Counted from the stretch's first letter, positions 40,309-49,124 are shown. The stretch is 64,000 nt of DNA from Pseudolactococcus laudensis (GCF_013449735.1 NZ_JACBNY010000009.1:17848-81847); one strand, 5' to 3'. The notes: a model not told the origin generated them from the letters alone. A program made the numbers and translations.

Positions 40309-41370
40309 ATGTATGGTTTCTCGATTTTTATGAACACTGATTTAGATGAAACAAAGCGTTCATATATTAAAAAGATGGCTAATAGTGGTTTTAAAGGTAT
40401 CTTTACTTCAATGCATATTCCAGAAGATGATGTTAATCTCTATAAAAAAAGATTGATTGATTTGGGAAAAATTGCGCAAAGCCTTCACTTAAAATTGATG
40501 GTTGATATTTCTGGTGATGCGTTGAATAGGTCGGGTTTCTCTTTTGAAAATTTGGAGGAACTTAAAGCGATTGGTGTGACAGGACTAAGAATGGACTATC
40601 ATATTAGTAATGATACAATTTCAAAAGCTAGTCAAGTGATCACGATTAGTTTAAATGCAAGCACCATTACTCAAAAAGACATTGATGAATTAAAAGAAAA
40701 TAATGCGAACTTCAATCATTTGGAGGCCTGGCATAATTACTATCCGCGTCCAGAAACGGGACTTTCCCACCAAGATTTTATTGAAAAAAATATTTTTTTA
40801 AAGCAACATGGTTTTAAGGTAATGGAATTTGTCCCAGGTGATGCAGATCTCAGACATCCTTTGTATTTGGGGTTACCAACAATAGAAGCGCATCGCTTTT
40901 TACATCCTCTGGCTGCTTTGATAGATATGGAACGGATGGCTGCTGACCATATTTACGTTGGAGATGGTGGTTTACAAGAAACAACGGCTTTTCAACTTAG
41001 TCAGTATATCAATAATCAGACAGTTCTTTTAAGGGCCAGACCTGAGACAGCAGATTTTAGGTATGTCCAAGGTGACCATGAAAATAGGCAGGATGCTGCG
41101 AGAGATGTGATTCGAAGCGCCTATGCACGATTTAAGACTATCCCAGATATACAGCCTGAGAATACAGTAGTTAGAAACAAAGGGGCAATCACGATTGATA
41201 ATTGTGACTACGGTCGCTATATGGGAGAAATCCAAGTCGTCAAAACAGAATTGGTAGCGGATTCAAAAGTTAATCGTGTAGGTAATATTGTCTCTGAAGA
41301 CATAGACTTACTTGATTACATTGGACCGGGACAAAAATATATAATAGAAAAAGAGAAGCAAGATGATTGA
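40309..41370 (+). CDS. mupG: 6-phospho-N-acetylmuramidase MupG (DUF871)
   Basis: The 353-residue protein belongs to the DUF871 family, which in Staphylococcus aureus is MupG, a cytosolic glycosidase that cleaves MurNAc 6-phosphate-GlcNAc. The N-terminal TIM-barrel part (FMNTDLDETKRSYIKKM, GITGLRMDYH-like GVTGLRMDYH, HNYYPRPETGLS) and the C-terminal cyclophilin-like part (TIDNCDYGRYMGEIQV) are both present. ACGGAGGTG precedes ATG 40309. It opens the MurNAc cassette and overlaps murQ by 8 bp, so peptidoglycan disaccharides imported by the PTS would be cut and then de-etherified. Confidence 0.92.
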   Translation: MYGFSIFMNTDLDETKRSYIKKMANSGFKGIFTSMHIPEDDVNLYKKRLIDLGKIAQSLHLKLMVDISGDALNRSGFSFENLEELKAIGVTGLRMDYHISNDTISKASQVITISLNASTITQKDIDELKENNANFNHLEAWHNYYPRPETGLSHQDFIEKNIFLKQHGFKVMEFVPGDADLRHPLYLGLPTIEAHRFLHPLAALIDMERMAADHIYVGDGGLQETTAFQLSQYINNQTVLLRARPETADFRYVQGDHENRQDAARDVIRSAYARFKTIPDIQPENTVVRNKGAITIDNCDYGRYMGEIQVVKTELVADSKVNRVGNIVSEDIDLLDYIGPGQKYIIEKEKQDD

Positions 41371-42256
41371 TTTATCTACACTAACAACAGAACGCAGAAA
41401 TACAGAAACTTACAACCTCGATCAAATGAGTGTTCATGATGCACTGATTAAAATGAACCAAGAAGACCAAAAAGTTGCCCTCGCTGTTTCACAAGCTTTA
41501 CCACAAGTTGAAAGCGTTACGACTGCAGTGATTCAATCCTTTAAAAAAGGTGGTCGATTGATTTATATGGGTGCTGGTACGAGTGGTCGTTTAGGTGTAC
41601 TTGATGCAGCTGAATGTGTGCCAACGTTTGGCGTAGCAGCGACTCAGGTGATTGGGTTGATTGCGGGTGGCGAGCAAACTATGACTGTCGCAGTAGAAGG
41701 CGCAGAAGATAGCTTAGAACTAGGCCGTAAGGACTTAGTTGGTTTAGAACTAAGTCAGAATGACACAGTCGTCGGAATTGCTGCAAGTGGTAGAACACCT
41801 TATGTAATAGGTGGATTAGATTATGCGAAAGAAGTAGGGGCAACAACGGCAAGTCTATCTTGTAATAAGAATGCTGAGATCTCTAAACATGCGACATTAC
41901 CAATAGAAGTAGATTGTGGGCCAGAATTTTTAACAGGATCTACGCGTTTGAAATCTGGAACAGCACAAAAATTAATTTTGAACATGATTTCTACAATTTC
42001 GATGATTGGCATTGGTAAAGTTTACAATAATTTAATGGTTGATGTGAAACCAACAAATGAAAAATTGGTTGAACGTAGCAAACGGATTATTATGCAAGCA
42101 ACAGACTGCACTTATGACGAAGCTGAGGAAAAATTTGAAGCAGCTAATCGGGATGTCAAACTTGCAATCGTTATGATTTTAACGGATTCAACTGCGGAGC
42201 AAGGACGAGCTAAATTAGCTAAAGCGGATGGTTTTGTTAAAAATACATTGAAATAA
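41363..42256 (+). CDS. murQ: N-acetylmuramic acid 6-phosphate etherase
   Basis: MurQ removes lactate from MurNAc 6-phosphate to give GlcNAc 6-phosphate. The 297-residue SIS-domain enzyme has LTTERRNTET at the N-terminus, IYMGAGTSGRLGVLDAAEC, GIAASGRTPYVIGGL, and LTGSTRLKSGTAQKLILNMIST. The start overlaps mupG. The downstream gap to murP holds a repeat-family copy. Confidence 0.97.
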   Translation: MIDLSTLTTERRNTETYNLDQMSVHDALIKMNQEDQKVALAVSQALPQVESVTTAVIQSFKKGGRLIYMGAGTSGRLGVLDAAECVPTFGVAATQVIGLIAGGEQTMTVAVEGAEDSLELGRKDLVGLELSQNDTVVGIAASGRTPYVIGGLDYAKEVGATTASLSCNKNAEISKHATLPIEVDCGPEFLTGSTRLKSGTAQKLILNMISTISMIGIGKVYNNLMVDVKPTNEKLVERSKRIIMQATDCTYDEAEEKFEAANRDVKLAIVMILTDSTAEQGRAKLAKADGFVKNTLK

Positions 42257-42264
42257 TTAGTCTA

Positions 42265-42335
42265 AGAGAATCGCAGAGAGATCTTGAGTGACCTTGGTTC
42301 GCGAATGACCCTGCTTGATGGAATCGCAGAAAGGA
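42265..42335 (+). repeat. Shine-Dalgarno-ending intergenic repeat, diverged copy D (before murP)
   Basis: The stretch begins GAATCGCAGAGAGATCTTGAG and continues with GCGAATGACCCTGCTTGATG, then GAATCGCAGAAAGGAAAA before ATG 42342. It shares GAATGACCC-GCTT with copy C and the terminal CGCAGAAAGG with copies A and B, but it lacks a clear TCAAGTTTCAAG hairpin. Confidence 0.55.
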
Positions 42336-42341
42336 AAATAA

Positions 42342-44324
42342 ATGGCAGAAGAAAAAGTTGCACGTATTGCAAGAGAAATTTATGAAAATGTTGGTGGCGA
42401 AAAGAATGTCAGAAAAGTCATTCATTGTATGACACGTGTCCGCATGACCATTGTCGACAATTCAAAAGTTAATTTGGTTGGTCTTAAAGCAATTGATGGT
42501 GTCATGGGCATTGTTGAAGACGAAACCCTACAAGTGGTAGTGGGTCCAGGAACAGTCAATAAAGTTGCTAAAAAAATGGTTGACATGGTTGGTGTAAAAC
42601 TTGGCGAAACATTCCCTAATTCTGAAGGTTTAAGTTTTGAGGAACAAGCATTAGCTAATAAGGCAGCAGCTAAAGAAAAATATAATAAGCCTTCAAAATT
42701 AAAATCAGTCCTAAAATCAATCACAAATATTTTTGTACCAATGATTCCAGCGTTTGTAGGGACTGGGATTGTTGCAGGGATTGCGGCTGTTCTATCAAAT
42801 TTAGTTGTAGCAGGTGATCTCAATGCAGCAACATGGCAGCAGTATATTGATATTATGAATATCTTGAAAAACGCTCTATTTGCTTACCTGACAATTTATG
42901 TCGGTATCAATGCTGCTAATGAATTTGGTGCAACACCAACACTTGGTGGGGTTATTGGTGGTGTCGTTATGCTGACTGGTATGAACCCGGAAAATCCAAT
43001 CAAAAATATTTTCACAGGTCAGCCACTTTCAGCTGGACAAGGTGGGATGTTAGGTGTTTTACTGGCTGTTTGGCTCCTTTCAATCATAGAAAAGAAACTT
43101 CATGAAATTGTCCCTGAGTCAGTGGATATCATTGTCACACCTACGATTAGTTTGATTCTTATTGGCTTATTAGAAATTTTCTTAATCATGCCGCTTGCTG
43201 GATTTGTTTCAGATCATCTGATCGGTGGTATTAATGGTATCTTAAATATCGGTGGCGCTTTCTCTGGATTCGTGTTAGGTGTTGCTTTCTTACCAATGGT
43301 GATGTTGGGGTTGCATCAAATTTTAGGGCCAATTCATTTAGAAATGATTGCTAAAACAGGTCAAACAAATTTACTACCAATTTTGGCAATGGCAGGTGCT
43401 GGTCAAGTTGGTGCAGCTTTGGCAATTTGGGCAAAACTCAGAAAAGATCGCACGCTTGTTCAAAATATCAAAGGTGCGTTACCAGTCGGAATTCTTGGTG
43501 TTGGTGAACCTTTGATTTATGGGGTAACATTACCGATGGGTAGACCATTTATCACCGCATGTATTGGTGGCGGTATTGGCGGTGCAATTATCGGATTTTT
43601 CGGTAATGTTGGTGCAATTATCGGATTTTTCGGTAATGTTGGTGCAATTGCCACAGGACCTAGTGGCGTGGCACTTATTCCTTTAATTGCTCATGGTAAA
43701 TGGATAGTTTATGTTTTAGGATTACTTGGTGCTTACATTGGTGGTTTCCTTGCAACTTATTTCTTTGGAATTCCAAAGGATGCGAAAATGAAAGCAGATA
43801 ACTATGGTAAAACAGTTCAAATGGAAACCCTTCAACCTACTTTACGTGTGGTGACAACGCCTGCGTTTGAAACCTCAACTGTTTATGCACCCATGACAGG
43901 TACAGTGAAAGACTTATCTGAAGTTGCTGATGAAGTCTTTTCTAGCGGGATGTTAGGAAAAGGAATTGCGATTGAACCGACAAATGGACAAGTTAACTCA
44001 CCAGTGGATGGTATTATCACGACTGTTTTTCCGACCAAACATGCGATAGGTGTTACGAGCGATGAAGGTGTTGAAATTTTAATTCATATTGGAATGGATA
44101 CTGTCGAAATGAATGGAGAAGGCTTTGAAAGTTTTGTCAAACAAAATGAGCGTGTTAAAAAAGGTGATTTAATGATGCGTGTCGACCTTGACAAAATTAA
44201 AGCAGCAGGCTTATCATCGATAACACCTGTCGTTGTGACAAATTCTACTATTTATAAAGATATCAGTACTGTTGCCCAAAATAAGGTTGAAAAAGGACAA
44301 GTCCTCTTGACCATTGAGAGTTAA
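42342..44324 (+). CDS. murP: PTS transporter EIIBCA for MurNAc or MurNAc-GlcNAc (MurP-like)
   Basis: A 660-residue phosphotransferase permease imports and phosphorylates the sugar. Domains in order are EIIB (about 1-90, active cysteine in IHCMTRVRM), EIIC (about 115-480, ten or so helices, with GEPLIYGVTLPMGRPF), and a fused glucose-type EIIA (about 510-660, TVYAPMTGTV and the histidine region EILIHIGMDTVEMNG). MurP proteins often lack EIIA, so this one is self-sufficient after HPr. A perfect 30-bp tandem duplication repeats ten residues (GAIIGFFGNV) in EIIC. Substrate is inferred from neighbours mupG, murQ and murR. Confidence 0.9.
   Translation: MAEEKVARIAREIYENVGGEKNVRKVIHCMTRVRMTIVDNSKVNLVGLKAIDGVMGIVEDETLQVVVGPGTVNKVAKKMVDMVGVKLGETFPNSEGLSFEEQALANKAAAKEKYNKPSKLKSVLKSITNIFVPMIPAFVGTGIVAGIAAVLSNLVVAGDLNAATWQQYIDIMNILKNALFAYLTIYVGINAANEFGATPTLGGVIGGVVMLTGMNPENPIKNIFTGQPLSAGQGGMLGVLLAVWLLSIIEKKLHEIVPESVDIIVTPTISLILIGLLEIFLIMPLAGFVSDHLIGGINGILNIGGAFSGFVLGVAFLPMVMLGLHQILGPIHLEMIAKTGQTNLLPILAMAGAGQVGAALAIWAKLRKDRTLVQNIKGALPVGILGVGEPLIYGVTLPMGRPFITACIGGGIGGAIIGFFGNVGAIIGFFGNVGAIATGPSGVALIPLIAHGKWIVYVLGLLGAYIGGFLATYFFGIPKDAKMKADNYGKTVQMETLQPTLRVVTTPAFETSTVYAPMTGTVKDLSEVADEVFSSGMLGKGIAIEPTNGQVNSPVDGIITTVFPTKHAIGVTSDEGVEILIHIGMDTVEMNGEGFESFVKQNERVKKGDLMMRVDLDKIKAAGLSSITPVVVTNSTIYKDISTVAQNKVEKGQVLLTIES
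43581..43640 (+). repeat. Perfect 30-bp in-frame tandem duplication in murP
   Basis: Units 43581-43610 and 43611-43640 are identical, and the first nine bases of a third unit follow. It duplicates GAIIGFFGNV in the EIIC domain. Complete identity at synonymous positions points to a recent slippage event. Confidence 0.95.
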
Positions 44325-44326
44325 AG

Positions 44327-44363
44327 AGAAGAGGTTGGTTTATGCCAACCTCTTTGTTATAAT
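44327..44363 (+). promoter_or_regulatory. Terminator hairpin of murP and promoter of murR
   Basis: AGGTTGG/CCAACCT forms a hairpin (about 44331-44351) with a short T stretch, followed by TATAAT at 44358-44363. murR may thus have its own weak promoter besides readthrough. Confidence 0.5.
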
Positions 44364-44391
44364 AAAATAAAGAAGAAAGGACGGAGGCGCT

Positions 44392-45252
44392 ATGGATACG
44401 TTACTAATGATCAGAGAAAGATATTCTCAGCTGACGGCTGCTGAAAAGCGGATAGCAGACTATGTTTTGGATTCTGGTGAAGAGATATTGGAAAAAAGTG
44501 CACAAGAAGTTTCCCAAGAAATTGGTAGCTCCTCTGCATCATTGGTTCGATTTTCTAGAAAATTAGGATATGATGGTTTTTCTCAATTTAAACAAAAATT
44601 AAGTGTCGCTTATGCTTTTCATGCTGATAATGAGAGTTATTATGAAGAGGTTAGCGATGCTGAGACACCTTTGTCAATTAAAAATAAATTAAAAGTTCGG
44701 ATTAACCATATGGTGGAGACAACAAATGCTTCATTGCTAGATGAGGCAGTGATGTCAGTTGTTTCTTGTCTGGATAAAGTTGATGTCATTTTTGTTTTTG
44801 GTATTGGTGCTTCATCCATTGTGGCTCAAGATATTTTTCAAAAATTTAGTAGAATTGGAAAACAAGTCTATTTTATTCAAGATACTCATTTATTTCTTTC
44901 CTCTCTTTCTATTCAGAAAAATCAAGCTGCTTTCATCGGCATATCGATGAAAGGTGAAACGAAGGAAGTTGTCGAACTTGCAAGAGCTATCAAATCGTTG
45001 AAAGTACCAATGGTGGCAATCACTTCTAATGAAAAATCAACATTAGGACAATTATCGGACTATGTCTTGCATTCAATTTCAGGTGAAGACTATCAAATGA
45101 GAACGGCAGCTACCATGAGTTTGATGGCACAGCTTTATGTTGTTGATATACTCTTTTATATGTACGTCTCAGAACACTTTGAGCAGAGCTATCAAAACCT
45201 TCAAAAAACAAGTCAAGCTATCAAACAGTTAGGTCAAGAACCATCTTCTTGA
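44392..45252 (+). CDS. murR: MurR/RpiR-family transcriptional regulator
   Basis: This 286-residue regulator has an N-terminal RpiR helix-turn-helix (ERYSQLTAAEKRIADYVLDS; SSSASLVRFSRKLGYDGFSQF) and a C-terminal SIS sugar-phosphate-binding domain (VIFVFGIGASSIVAQD; FIGISMKGETKEVVELA). It would sense MurNAc 6-phosphate and control the cassette through the three inverted repeats before mupG. GGACGGAGG precedes ATG 44392. It is the last cassette gene; the right-hand direct repeat starts 12 bp after its stop. Confidence 0.92.
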   Translation: MDTLLMIRERYSQLTAAEKRIADYVLDSGEEILEKSAQEVSQEIGSSSASLVRFSRKLGYDGFSQFKQKLSVAYAFHADNESYYEEVSDAETPLSIKNKLKVRINHMVETTNASLLDEAVMSVVSCLDKVDVIFVFGIGASSIVAQDIFQKFSRIGKQVYFIQDTHLFLSSLSIQKNQAAFIGISMKGETKEVVELARAIKSLKVPMVAITSNEKSTLGQLSDYVLHSISGEDYQMRTAATMSLMAQLYVVDILFYMYVSEHFEQSYQNLQKTSQAIKQLGQEPSS

Positions 45253-45263
45253 TTTTAAAATAG

Positions 45264-45335
45264 CTATGATTGACGTGAACTCGCAAAATATGAATATTTT
45301 AATCTTTAACCACCGATTTGGTGGTTTTTTGGTAT
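45264..45335 (+). repeat. 72-bp direct repeat, right copy (metA 3' end and terminator fragment)
   Basis: This is a near-perfect copy of 40111-40182. It carries the last 15 codons of metA and its terminator without any start signal. It lies between murR and dnaD, and its last bases run into the dnaD -10 box. Confidence 0.95.
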
Positions 45336-45338
45336 AAT
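45333..45338 (+). promoter_or_regulatory. dnaD -10 box, predicted leaderless
   Basis: TATAAT (45333-45338) ends exactly 7 nt before ATG 45345 and there is no ribosome site. It overlaps the end of the direct repeat. Confidence 0.5.
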
Positions 45339-45344
45339 GAAATC

Positions 45345-46055
45345 ATGACTTATTATGAACAATTCAAAAAAAATATCGTCTTACCACAGGCGATATTGAC
45401 ACATATTTTAGATATTTTTCCGACACTTGTGAGTTTCAACGTCTGGCTTTATTTTTATGGTAATGAATCACTAGCGCCGAGTCAAATTGCTGCCTTTTTA
45501 CAGATGACGACAGCAGAGGTTAATCAAGAAATTAATCTCTTGACAGATTCAGAGACCTTAACAGCTGAATTTGATGAGTCAACAGGTGAGATGCACTTTG
45601 ACACACGTCCAGCTTTTGCAAAATTAGATCATCTCTTAGCAGCCACAAACAATCAAGCATCAATCTCTGATTCTGAACTGGACAATGAAACAGAAACCGT
45701 TTCTGATATTGCAAGATTGATTGCAGCTTTCGAGCCTGAAATGCCAGGTGGTTTAACACCGATTAATATAGAAGAACTGCAAAAGTGGCTGAGTGATGAT
45801 AAATTTGAAGTAGATCTAATCCTTCAAGCCTTACGTGAAGCAGCGCTAAATCGCAAAGTCTCACTACCTTATATTCGAGCGATTTTGCGTAACTGGCGTA
45901 CTAATGGCATCGTGACAGCGCGTGATGTAGCAGATAACCGTGAAACTCGTGAGATGCGTCAAGCAGAGCAGCAGAGTGATACAACCCTATCAGATGATTA
46001 TTTTAACTCAGTCGATAGCTTGCGTAAGGCTTGGGGGTATGATAATGCTCAGTAA
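45345..46055 (+). CDS. dnaD: DNA replication protein DnaD
   Basis: DnaD helps load the replicative helicase at origins and restart sites. I start at ATG 45345, 7 nt after a TATAAT, giving 236 residues beginning MTYYEQFKKNIVLPQAIL. The N-terminal winged-helix domain (FNVWLYFYGNESLAPSQIAA) is followed by a linker and the DnaD/DnaB2 C-terminal domain (LTPINIEELQKWLSDD and SLPYIRAILRNWRTNG). It overlaps nth, the same order as in other Firmicutes. Confidence 0.93.
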   Translation: MTYYEQFKKNIVLPQAILTHILDIFPTLVSFNVWLYFYGNESLAPSQIAAFLQMTTAEVNQEINLLTDSETLTAEFDESTGEMHFDTRPAFAKLDHLLAATNNQASISDSELDNETETVSDIARLIAAFEPEMPGGLTPINIEELQKWLSDDKFEVDLILQALREAALNRKVSLPYIRAILRNWRTNGIVTARDVADNRETREMRQAEQQSDTTLSDDYFNSVDSLRKAWGYDNAQ

Positions 46056-46689
46056 GAAAAAATTTCTGGAAGTACTAGATATAATTGCAACCATGTTTCC
46101 TGAGGCTCATGGTGAATTAGATGCAGCAACGCCTTTTCAATTGTTGATTGCAGTGATTTTGTCAGCTCAGGCGACTGATAAGGGTGTCAATAAGGCAACA
46201 CCAGCACTCTTTGCTAAATACCCTGACAGTCAAAGCCTAGCCTCGGCAGATGTTTCAGACGTTGAAAACTTAATTAAGACCATTGGCCTGTATCGCAGTA
46301 AAGCTAAAAACATCGTGAGAACGGCTGAGATGATTGAGACTGAGTTTGGTGGCGAGATTCCAAGAGATAAAGACTTGTTACAGACTTTGCCTGGCGTCGG
46401 TCGAAAAACAGCAAACGTTGTGCTTGGAGATGCGTTTGGAATTCCGGGTATCGCTGTAGATACACATGTCGAGCGTGTGTCGAAACGCCTACAGTTAGTC
46501 AAACAATCAGCGACCGTCACAGAAGTAGAAGAGAAGTTGATGAAGGTTGTGCCTGAATCAGAATGGGTCGTGACACACCATCGCTTGATTTTCTTTGGCC
46601 GCTATCACTGTACCGCTCGTGCACCGAAATGTGTCGCCTGTCCTGTTCTACCTTATTGTCACTTTGGAGAAAAAACTGTTTTAAAATGA
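46045..46689 (+). CDS. nth: Endonuclease III
   Basis: Nth is a base-excision repair glycosylase/AP-lyase for oxidised pyrimidines. From ATG 46045 it has 214 residues starting MLSKKKFLEVLDII; ATG 46039 in the same frame is an alternative. The helix-hairpin-helix with catalytic lysine is LPGVGRKTANVVL, the catalytic aspartate is in GIAVDTHVERVSKRL, and the four cysteines of the [4Fe-4S] loop show the C-x6-C-x2-C-x5-C pattern at the C-terminus. It overlaps dnaD at its start and trmK at its end. Confidence 0.96.
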   Translation: MLSKKKFLEVLDIIATMFPEAHGELDAATPFQLLIAVILSAQATDKGVNKATPALFAKYPDSQSLASADVSDVENLIKTIGLYRSKAKNIVRTAEMIETEFGGEIPRDKDLLQTLPGVGRKTANVVLGDAFGIPGIAVDTHVERVSKRLQLVKQSATVTEVEEKLMKVVPESEWVVTHHRLIFFGRYHCTARAPKCVACPVLPYCHFGEKTVLK

Positions 46690-47384
46690 AAAATGAAAAA
46701 TTATCAAAACGTCTAACACAAGTTGGAGACTTTGTCCCGCAAGATGCTGTTTTATTGGATGTCGGAAGCGACCATGCTTATTTACCAATTCATCTCGTGA
46801 AAACCAAGCGTATTAGCAAGGCGATTGCTGGCGAAGTCGTTAAAGGCCCTTATGAGAGTGCTGTAGCAAATGTTAAATCAGCTAGCTTAGAAGAGCAAAT
46901 AACAGTTAGACTTGCCAATGGCTTAGCTGCCTTTGATCCAGCAGTTGACGACGTGACAACAATCACGATAGCTGGCATGGGTGGTCACTTAATTGCTGAA
47001 ATTTTAGAGGACGGACGCGATAAGTTGTGTCAAGTCTCAACCCTGATTTTACAACCTAATAATGGCGAACGCCATTTGAGACAATGGTTGCAAGCACACG
47101 ATTTCACGATTTCTGATGAAAAAATCTTAGCAGAAAATGACAAGATTTATGAGATTATCGTCGCACATCCAGGAAAGTCAGCTGATAAATTAACGGAAGC
47201 CGAGCTCTGCTTTGGCCCCTTTCTACTACAAGAAAAGTCAGCAGTCTTTCTCGAAAAATGGGCATCAGAGTTAACCGCTAATCAATCGATTATGGCAAAA
47301 ATTCCAGACTCAGCAGAACAAAAAAAAGCAGAGTTTTCAGCAAAAATCGCCAAAATCAAGGAGGTTTTAAATGTTAGCCAGTGA
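46686..47384 (+). CDS. trmK: tRNA (adenine-22-N1)-methyltransferase
   Basis: TrmK methylates A22 of tRNA. The 232-residue protein starts at ATG 46686, overlapping the nth stop (ATGA). The SAM-binding domain shows VLLDVGSDHAYLPIHLV, the motif TITIAGMGGHLIAEIL, and LILQPNN, then a helical C-terminal part. Longer in-frame starts fall inside nth and add no family sequence. It overlaps the next gene by 14 bp, making a tight dnaD-nth-trmK-nif3 operon. Confidence 0.93.
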   Translation: MKNEKLSKRLTQVGDFVPQDAVLLDVGSDHAYLPIHLVKTKRISKAIAGEVVKGPYESAVANVKSASLEEQITVRLANGLAAFDPAVDDVTTITIAGMGGHLIAEILEDGRDKLCQVSTLILQPNNGERHLRQWLQAHDFTISDEKILAENDKIYEIIVAHPGKSADKLTEAELCFGPFLLQEKSAVFLEKWASELTANQSIMAKIPDSAEQKKAEFSAKIAKIKEVLNVSQ

Positions 47385-48141
47385 TTTTTTCGCACGATAT
47401 GAAGCTTATTGTCCTAAAGAGCTTGCCATGGCAGATGATCCAGTTGGTCTGCAAATTGGTACCCTCAACAAGGACATTCAAAAGGTCATGGTCACTCTAG
47501 ATATTCGCGAGCAGACTGTTCAGGAAGCAATAGAACAAAATGTTGACGTGATTTTGGCCAAGCATCCTGTGATTTTTAGACCACTAGATAATCTGACTGA
47601 TCAATATACACAGCAAAAAATCATCTTGGACTTGGTGCGCGCAGGCATTGCAGTTTACACTAGCCATACCAATATTGACATTGTAGAAAACGGCCTCAAT
47701 GACTGGTTTTGTGAGATGCTAGACATCACCGAAACTGAAAGTTTGACCGACTTTGCTCTAGGTCGTGTTGGTAATATCCAACCGCAAACCCTAGGTGACT
47801 TTTCAGAAAAAGTCAAAGCAGCATTTGATTTATCAGGACTAACAGTTGTCTCTTATGATCCATCACTCACTCAAGAAATTAAACGTGTGGCCATCTGCGG
47901 TGGTAGTGGTGGTAAATTCTATCCAGAAGCCATCGCCAAACAAGCTGATGTCTATGTAACGGGCGATATTTATTATCATACAGCGCATGATATGCTATCA
48001 CAAGACCTTTTAGCAATAGATCCAGGCCACCACATTGAAGTGTTATTTGTCAAAAAAGTGGCACAGATACTCAGAGCTTTTAAGACAGATGTCGCTATTA
48101 TCGAAAGTAGTAGCCTTACAAATCCGTTTATAAAAAAATGA
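47371..48141 (+). CDS. Nif3-like dinuclear metal-centre hexameric protein (YqfO family)
   Basis: The 256-residue protein has the Nif3/DUF34 pattern: CPKELAMADDPVGLQIG, ILAKHPVIFRPL (metal-binding histidine), YTSHTNIDIVENGLND, VAICGGSGGKFYPEA and ADVYVTGDIYYHTAHD. It is annotated in some genomes as a GTP cyclohydrolase I type 2 homologue; its real substrate is debated. Pairing with trmK is conserved across Firmicutes. AAGGAGG precedes ATG 47371 inside trmK. Confidence 0.92.
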   Translation: MLASDFFARYEAYCPKELAMADDPVGLQIGTLNKDIQKVMVTLDIREQTVQEAIEQNVDVILAKHPVIFRPLDNLTDQYTQQKIILDLVRAGIAVYTSHTNIDIVENGLNDWFCEMLDITETESLTDFALGRVGNIQPQTLGDFSEKVKAAFDLSGLTVVSYDPSLTQEIKRVAICGGSGGKFYPEAIAKQADVYVTGDIYYHTAHDMLSQDLLAIDPGHHIEVLFVKKVAQILRAFKTDVAIIESSSLTNPFIKK

Positions 48142-48172
48142 TGCCAGTTTGAACAGGCATCATTTTTTTAAT
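48139..48172. terminator. Bidirectional terminator between nif3-like gene and minus-strand genes
   Basis: ATGATGCC and GGCATCAT form the outer stem and GTT/AAC an inner one. A T run follows on the right and A residues lie on the left, serving both converging transcripts. Confidence 0.85.
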
Positions 48173-48492
48173 TATTTTTGGATATTGGCTTGTAAGGTTT
48201 TGAGCTCAGCCAACCAATCTACATAGAACTGTTCGACCAGATCAGGTGTAATCACTTTTTCTAACCAATATTCAGGATCAACCAACCATTTTGATTCAGT
48301 CAGTTGTTTGACATCAAAATTGGCGATATATTGATCAAAAGCATGGGCTAAATTAGGATCATCTGTTTTGTAAAGCTTAACTTGCTTCATGGGCTCAATC
48401 TCATTACTCTTAAAGTAAATGACAGCATAATTCGCATAATTATCGATTGTATAATATTGTGCCACGCGCTCAACAAATGTTTCATTATCCAT
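48172..48492 (-). CDS. Hypothetical protein of 106 residues
   Basis: A strong AAGGAGGT lies about 13 nt before the ATG at 48492, which supports expression. The product is acidic and aromatic-rich (FVERVAQYYTIDNYANYAVIY; YWLEKVITPDLVEQFYVDWL) with no signal peptide or membrane helix. I do not recognise the family. It lies 59 bp behind the TetR regulator on the same strand, so the two are probably co-transcribed. Confidence 0.7.
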   Translation of the reverse strand: MDNETFVERVAQYYTIDNYANYAVIYFKSNEIEPMKQVKLYKTDDPNLAHAFDQYIANFDVKQLTESKWLVDPEYWLEKVITPDLVEQFYVDWLAELKTLQANIQK

Positions 48493-48551
48493 TTTGTGAA
48501 AGACCTCCTTAATAAGGTTTAACGCCTTTTAAACTAATCCGGCCTATAAAC

Positions 48552-49124
48552 TTAACGAGTAATCGGTACGATATGTGGATTTTTGAGAATGTAAGTAATG
48601 ATTTCTTCAAATAAGGAAACGAGGTATTCATCAGAATAGGTCCGGATACCAGCGATACTTGAAGCGGCCATACCGTTGACAACAATCCATGTACGAATGT
48701 GTAAAGCCTCAATTTGCTCATCAGTCGAATCTTTATACTTGCTAGAGTTTGCGATAATTTTCTTGTAGTTTTCAAGAGAGTAGTCAAACATAATGTGATT
48801 CCGAGCAAATCCTTCAACAAATAGGGCACGATAGAGATTAGGATTCGCTTCAGAAAAACGGATAAAGGCAATTGCCAAAGAAACTAGAGGATCATCTGAA
48901 TATTTTTCATTAAGTTTAACATCAAACATATAGTGAAAAACGTGTGTTAAAACAGCTCGTTTGTAGTTTTCCATGTTTTTAAAAGCGCCATAAATCGGTT
49001 GTGTCGAAATTCCAAATTTTTGCGCAACATCACGAGCGGTGAATTTTTCAAATCCATAGGTATTCAAATATTGAAAACCAAAATCAAGCAACATTTCATC
49101 AGTAATAACTTTTTTACGCGGCAT
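48552..49124 (-). CDS. TetR/AcrR-family transcriptional regulator
   Basis: The 190-residue protein has an N-terminal TetR helix-turn-helix (FGFQYLNTYGFEKFTARDVA, GISTQPIYGAFKNMENYKRA) and an all-helical C-terminal ligand domain. CGGAGGAAA precedes ATG 49124. No transporter or enzyme typical of a TetR target is adjacent on the divergent side. The 106-residue hypothetical gene downstream may be its partner. Confidence 0.85.
   Translation of the reverse strand: MPRKKVITDEMLLDFGFQYLNTYGFEKFTARDVAQKFGISTQPIYGAFKNMENYKRAVLTHVFHYMFDVKLNEKYSDDPLVSLAIAFIRFSEANPNLYRALFVEGFARNHIMFDYSLENYKKIIANSSKYKDSTDEQIEALHIRTWIVVNGMAASSIAGIRTYSDEYLVSLFEEIITYILKNPHIVPITR

Noticed and set aside
38352..45262. Similarity between the pyrC terminator tail (CATCTTCTTTGATTTTAAAATAG) and the end of murR
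   Set aside because: The match is about 20 bp with an indel and low complexity; it may reflect chance or junction microhomology, and is too weak to claim as a cassette boundary.
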